Source of the DNA: Mucilaginibacter sp.
GTDB taxonomy: Bacteria > Bacteroidota > Bacteroidia > Sphingobacteriales > Sphingobacteriaceae
Assembly (NCBI GenBank): GCA_014376655.1
Contig: JACMRC010000016.1
Span: 1-6,832, forward strand
DNA: 6,832 nt
Direction: 5' to 3'
In this document: positions 5,443 to 6,832 of the stretch, piece by piece
Numbering within the stretch: position 1 is the stretch's first letter
How the letters are laid out: the number at the start of each line of letters is the position of its first letter
Notes under the pieces: generated by a model
What the model was told of the DNA's origin: nothing
Databases searched by the model: none
The model's input: only the letters and a program-made list of their open reading frames with translations
Position numbers and translations under genes: made by a program

Positions 5443-6738
5443 ATGAGTGAGAAAACGATACTGGTTTGGTTTAGAAATGATTTGCGTATCCATGATAACG
5501 AGATACTGTTAGAAGCGGCGCGCAAAGCTGACAAAGTATTACCTGTTTATTGTTTTGATCCTTACTATTTCAAGACATCACCAGAAGGCAAACCAAAAAC
5601 CGGCGCTTTACGTGCGCGGTTCTTGTTAGAATCAGTAGCCGATCTCCGTAAAAACTTACAGGCCCTGGGTGGCGACTTAATTATCCGCATAGGTAACCCT
5701 GCCGAAGTATTGCCGCAACTGGCGGAGCAATATGCTGTAAACGAAGTATACCATCATCGCGAAGTAGCTTACGAAGAAACCGCTATATCTGAACAAGTAG
5801 AAACCGCGCTTTGGAACTTAAAGCTAAACTTAAAGCATTTTATTGGGCATACCCTATATCATAAAGAGGACCTGCCCTTCCCGATAAAAGATATCCCGGA
5901 CAGCTTTGCCATCTTCAAGAAAAAAGTAGAGCGCGACAGTAATGTGCGCCCCTGCATCGTCACTCCGGAAAGTATAATAACTCCCGTAATAACTGATACC
6001 GGCGAATTACCGACATTAACCCAATTAGGTTTAGATGAACCGGTTGAAGATCCACGTATACGCATTAAATTTAAAGGCGGCGAAACTGCGGGTTTGTTAC
6101 GCTTAGAAGAATATTTTGCCAATAATAACCAGGTAGCACCAACAAAGGGCCGTAACGGTGCAACGGTAGATAGGTCTTCAAAACTATCGCCATGGTTGGC
6201 ATTGGGTTGTATATCTATGCGCCAAGTGTATTGGGCCGTTGTTAAGCACGAGCAGGCTAACAATGTACATAATACCCACATGCTTGAGCTTGAATTATTA
6301 TGGCGCGATTACTTTAGGTTCATGTTTAAAAAGCACGGTAAGCAATACTTTACTACCGATGAACAAGCCGAAAATACATCTGCCGAAAAACAAGCGCTTT
6401 TTGAAAAATGGAAAACCGGTAATACAGGTATCCCTTTCATTGATGCCAGTATGCATAAATTAAATGCCACCGGCTATATCAGCAACTTTAGCAGGCAAAT
6501 GGTAGCAGGTTACCTGGTGCGCGATTTGGAGGTCGACTGGAAAAAAGGAGCCGCTTATTTCGAAGAGAAGCTAATAGATTACTCGCCCGCCAGTAACTGG
6601 GGTAACTGGGCATTTGTAGCCGGCCTGGGGCATGACCCGCGCGATAACAAGTATTTTAATTTGGCTAAACAAGCAGGCGAACTGGATACTAACAGCCAAT
6701 TTGTTAATACCTGGTTGCCTGTTGAGGTTGCCGTGTAA
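5443..6738 (+). CDS. DASH-type cryptochrome / DNA photolyase family protein
   Basis: A 431-residue flavoprotein of the photolyase/cryptochrome family. The N-terminal Rossmann-like antenna domain starts with LVWFRNDLRIHDN. The segment LPFPIKDIPDSFAIFKKKVE (144-163) is characteristic of the DASH branch. The FAD domain shows KGRNGATVDRSSKLSPWLALG (235-255; phosphate contacts), ELLWRDYF (284-291; E284 corresponds to substrate-contacting E274 of E. coli photolyase) and SNWGNW (384-389). The electron-transfer triad is present as W323, W366 and W389, and N385 occupies the position of E. coli N378 next to flavin N5. DASH proteins repair cyclobutane pyrimidine dimers with blue light, chiefly in single-stranded DNA. 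The loop usually SNRGRQ is SNFSRQ (347-352), and the protein ends just after WLP, at the short end of the family. The ATG at 5443 fits the usual N-terminus. Monocistronic as far as visible. Confidence 0.93.
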   Translation: MSEKTILVWFRNDLRIHDNEILLEAARKADKVLPVYCFDPYYFKTSPEGKPKTGALRARFLLESVADLRKNLQALGGDLIIRIGNPAEVLPQLAEQYAVNEVYHHREVAYEETAISEQVETALWNLKLNLKHFIGHTLYHKEDLPFPIKDIPDSFAIFKKKVERDSNVRPCIVTPESIITPVITDTGELPTLTQLGLDEPVEDPRIRIKFKGGETAGLLRLEEYFANNNQVAPTKGRNGATVDRSSKLSPWLALGCISMRQVYWAVVKHEQANNVHNTHMLELELLWRDYFRFMFKKHGKQYFTTDEQAENTSAEKQALFEKWKTGNTGIPFIDASMHKLNATGYISNFSRQMVAGYLVRDLEVDWKKGAAYFEEKLIDYSPASNWGNWAFVAGLGHDPRDNKYFNLAKQAGELDTNSQFVNTWLPVEVAV

Positions 6739-6832
6739 CACTATTGGTGGCCTGTAGACTAACTTGTAACCAATTGCCTGGAAAATTATAATAAAATGAT
6801 ACTATCGGCGTTTTAGCATTGTATATTTGATA
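6739..6832. other. Intergenic tail after the cryptochrome gene
   Basis: Ninety-four AT-rich bases with no ORF of note. A weak pair of six-base arms, ATTGGT and ACCAAT, separated by about 20 bases lies soon after the stop codon, but it has no T-tract and is too poor to call a terminator. Confidence 0.4.
6822..6829 (+). promoter_or_regulatory. Perfect -7 box (TATATTTG) facing off the right edge
   Basis: TATATTTG matches the Bacteroidota -7 consensus TAnnTTTG exactly. No TTTG is found about 19 bases upstream, so it is at best half a promoter, possibly for a plus-strand gene starting just beyond the window. Confidence 0.25.

Noticed and set aside
5859..6281. A 140-codon minus-strand open frame inside the cryptochrome gene
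   Set aside because: Antisense to the FAD-binding domain, which is clearly the coding strand; no domain seen.
6724..6770. Possible frameshift truncating the cryptochrome after WLP
   Set aside because: I read the other two frames past this point; they soon reach stop codons and do not resemble the family's C-terminal tail, so a natural short end is more likely.
6743..6774. Hairpin ATTGGT/ACCAAT as a terminator for the cryptochrome gene
   Set aside because: Six base pairs with a loop of about 20 and no following T-tract; too weak to call.
1..6832. Mobile element, CRISPR array, toxin-antitoxin or defence island
   Set aside because: No transposase, recombinase, nuclease, regularly spaced repeats, terminal inverted repeats or tRNA seen on either strand; the genes belong to metabolic, repair and regulatory families.

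Overview
The window looks like chromosomal DNA from a member of the Bacteroidota, most likely a Sphingobacteriaceae-type organism (Mucilaginibacter or Pedobacter-like). This is an inference from the style of the proteins (a compact soluble ABC1 kinase beside a TetR-fold protein, exported FAD oxidoreductase and amidase, DASH-type cryptochrome), from the lack of clear Shine-Dalgarno sites, and from promoter candidates of the Bacteroidota type (TTTG, about 19 bases, TAnnTTTG). No mobile element, RNA gene, CRISPR array or long repeat is visible, and no gene looks foreign by codon choice.

Layout. (1) Positions 1-1508, minus strand: the N-terminal 502 residues of an envelope-anchored amidase-signature hydrolase, cut by the left edge. 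(2) Positions 1559-2869, plus strand: a small exported FAD-dependent oxidoreductase, divergent from the amidase across only 50 bases. (3) Positions 2894-3208, minus: a 104-residue Dabb-domain protein, convergent with the oxidoreductase. (4) Positions 3240-5263, minus: a two-gene operon with a TetR-fold protein first and an ABC1/UbiB/AarF kinase-like protein second. (5) A 179-base divergent intergenic region with a small palindrome near the TetR-like gene. (6) Positions 5443-6738, plus: a DASH-type cryptochrome/photolyase. (7) A 94-base tail with a perfect -7 box near its end.

How the genes may work together. Only the TetR-like/ABC1 pair looks like a functional unit. Its architecture recalls the eukaryotic COQ9 (TetR-fold, lipid-binding) and COQ8 (ABC1 kinase) partnership in quinone biosynthesis. 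The supposed recognition helix of the TetR-like protein is unusually acidic, which leaves open a role other than DNA binding. The kinase-like protein carries KVAQ where the family has KxGQ. The oxidoreductase lacks several residues expected for FAD binding and appears to lack a middle segment, so its activity is uncertain. The remaining genes look like ordinary housekeeping or accessory functions. I found no convincing new multi-gene defence or metabolic system; the pair is the best candidate for unexplored biology here.
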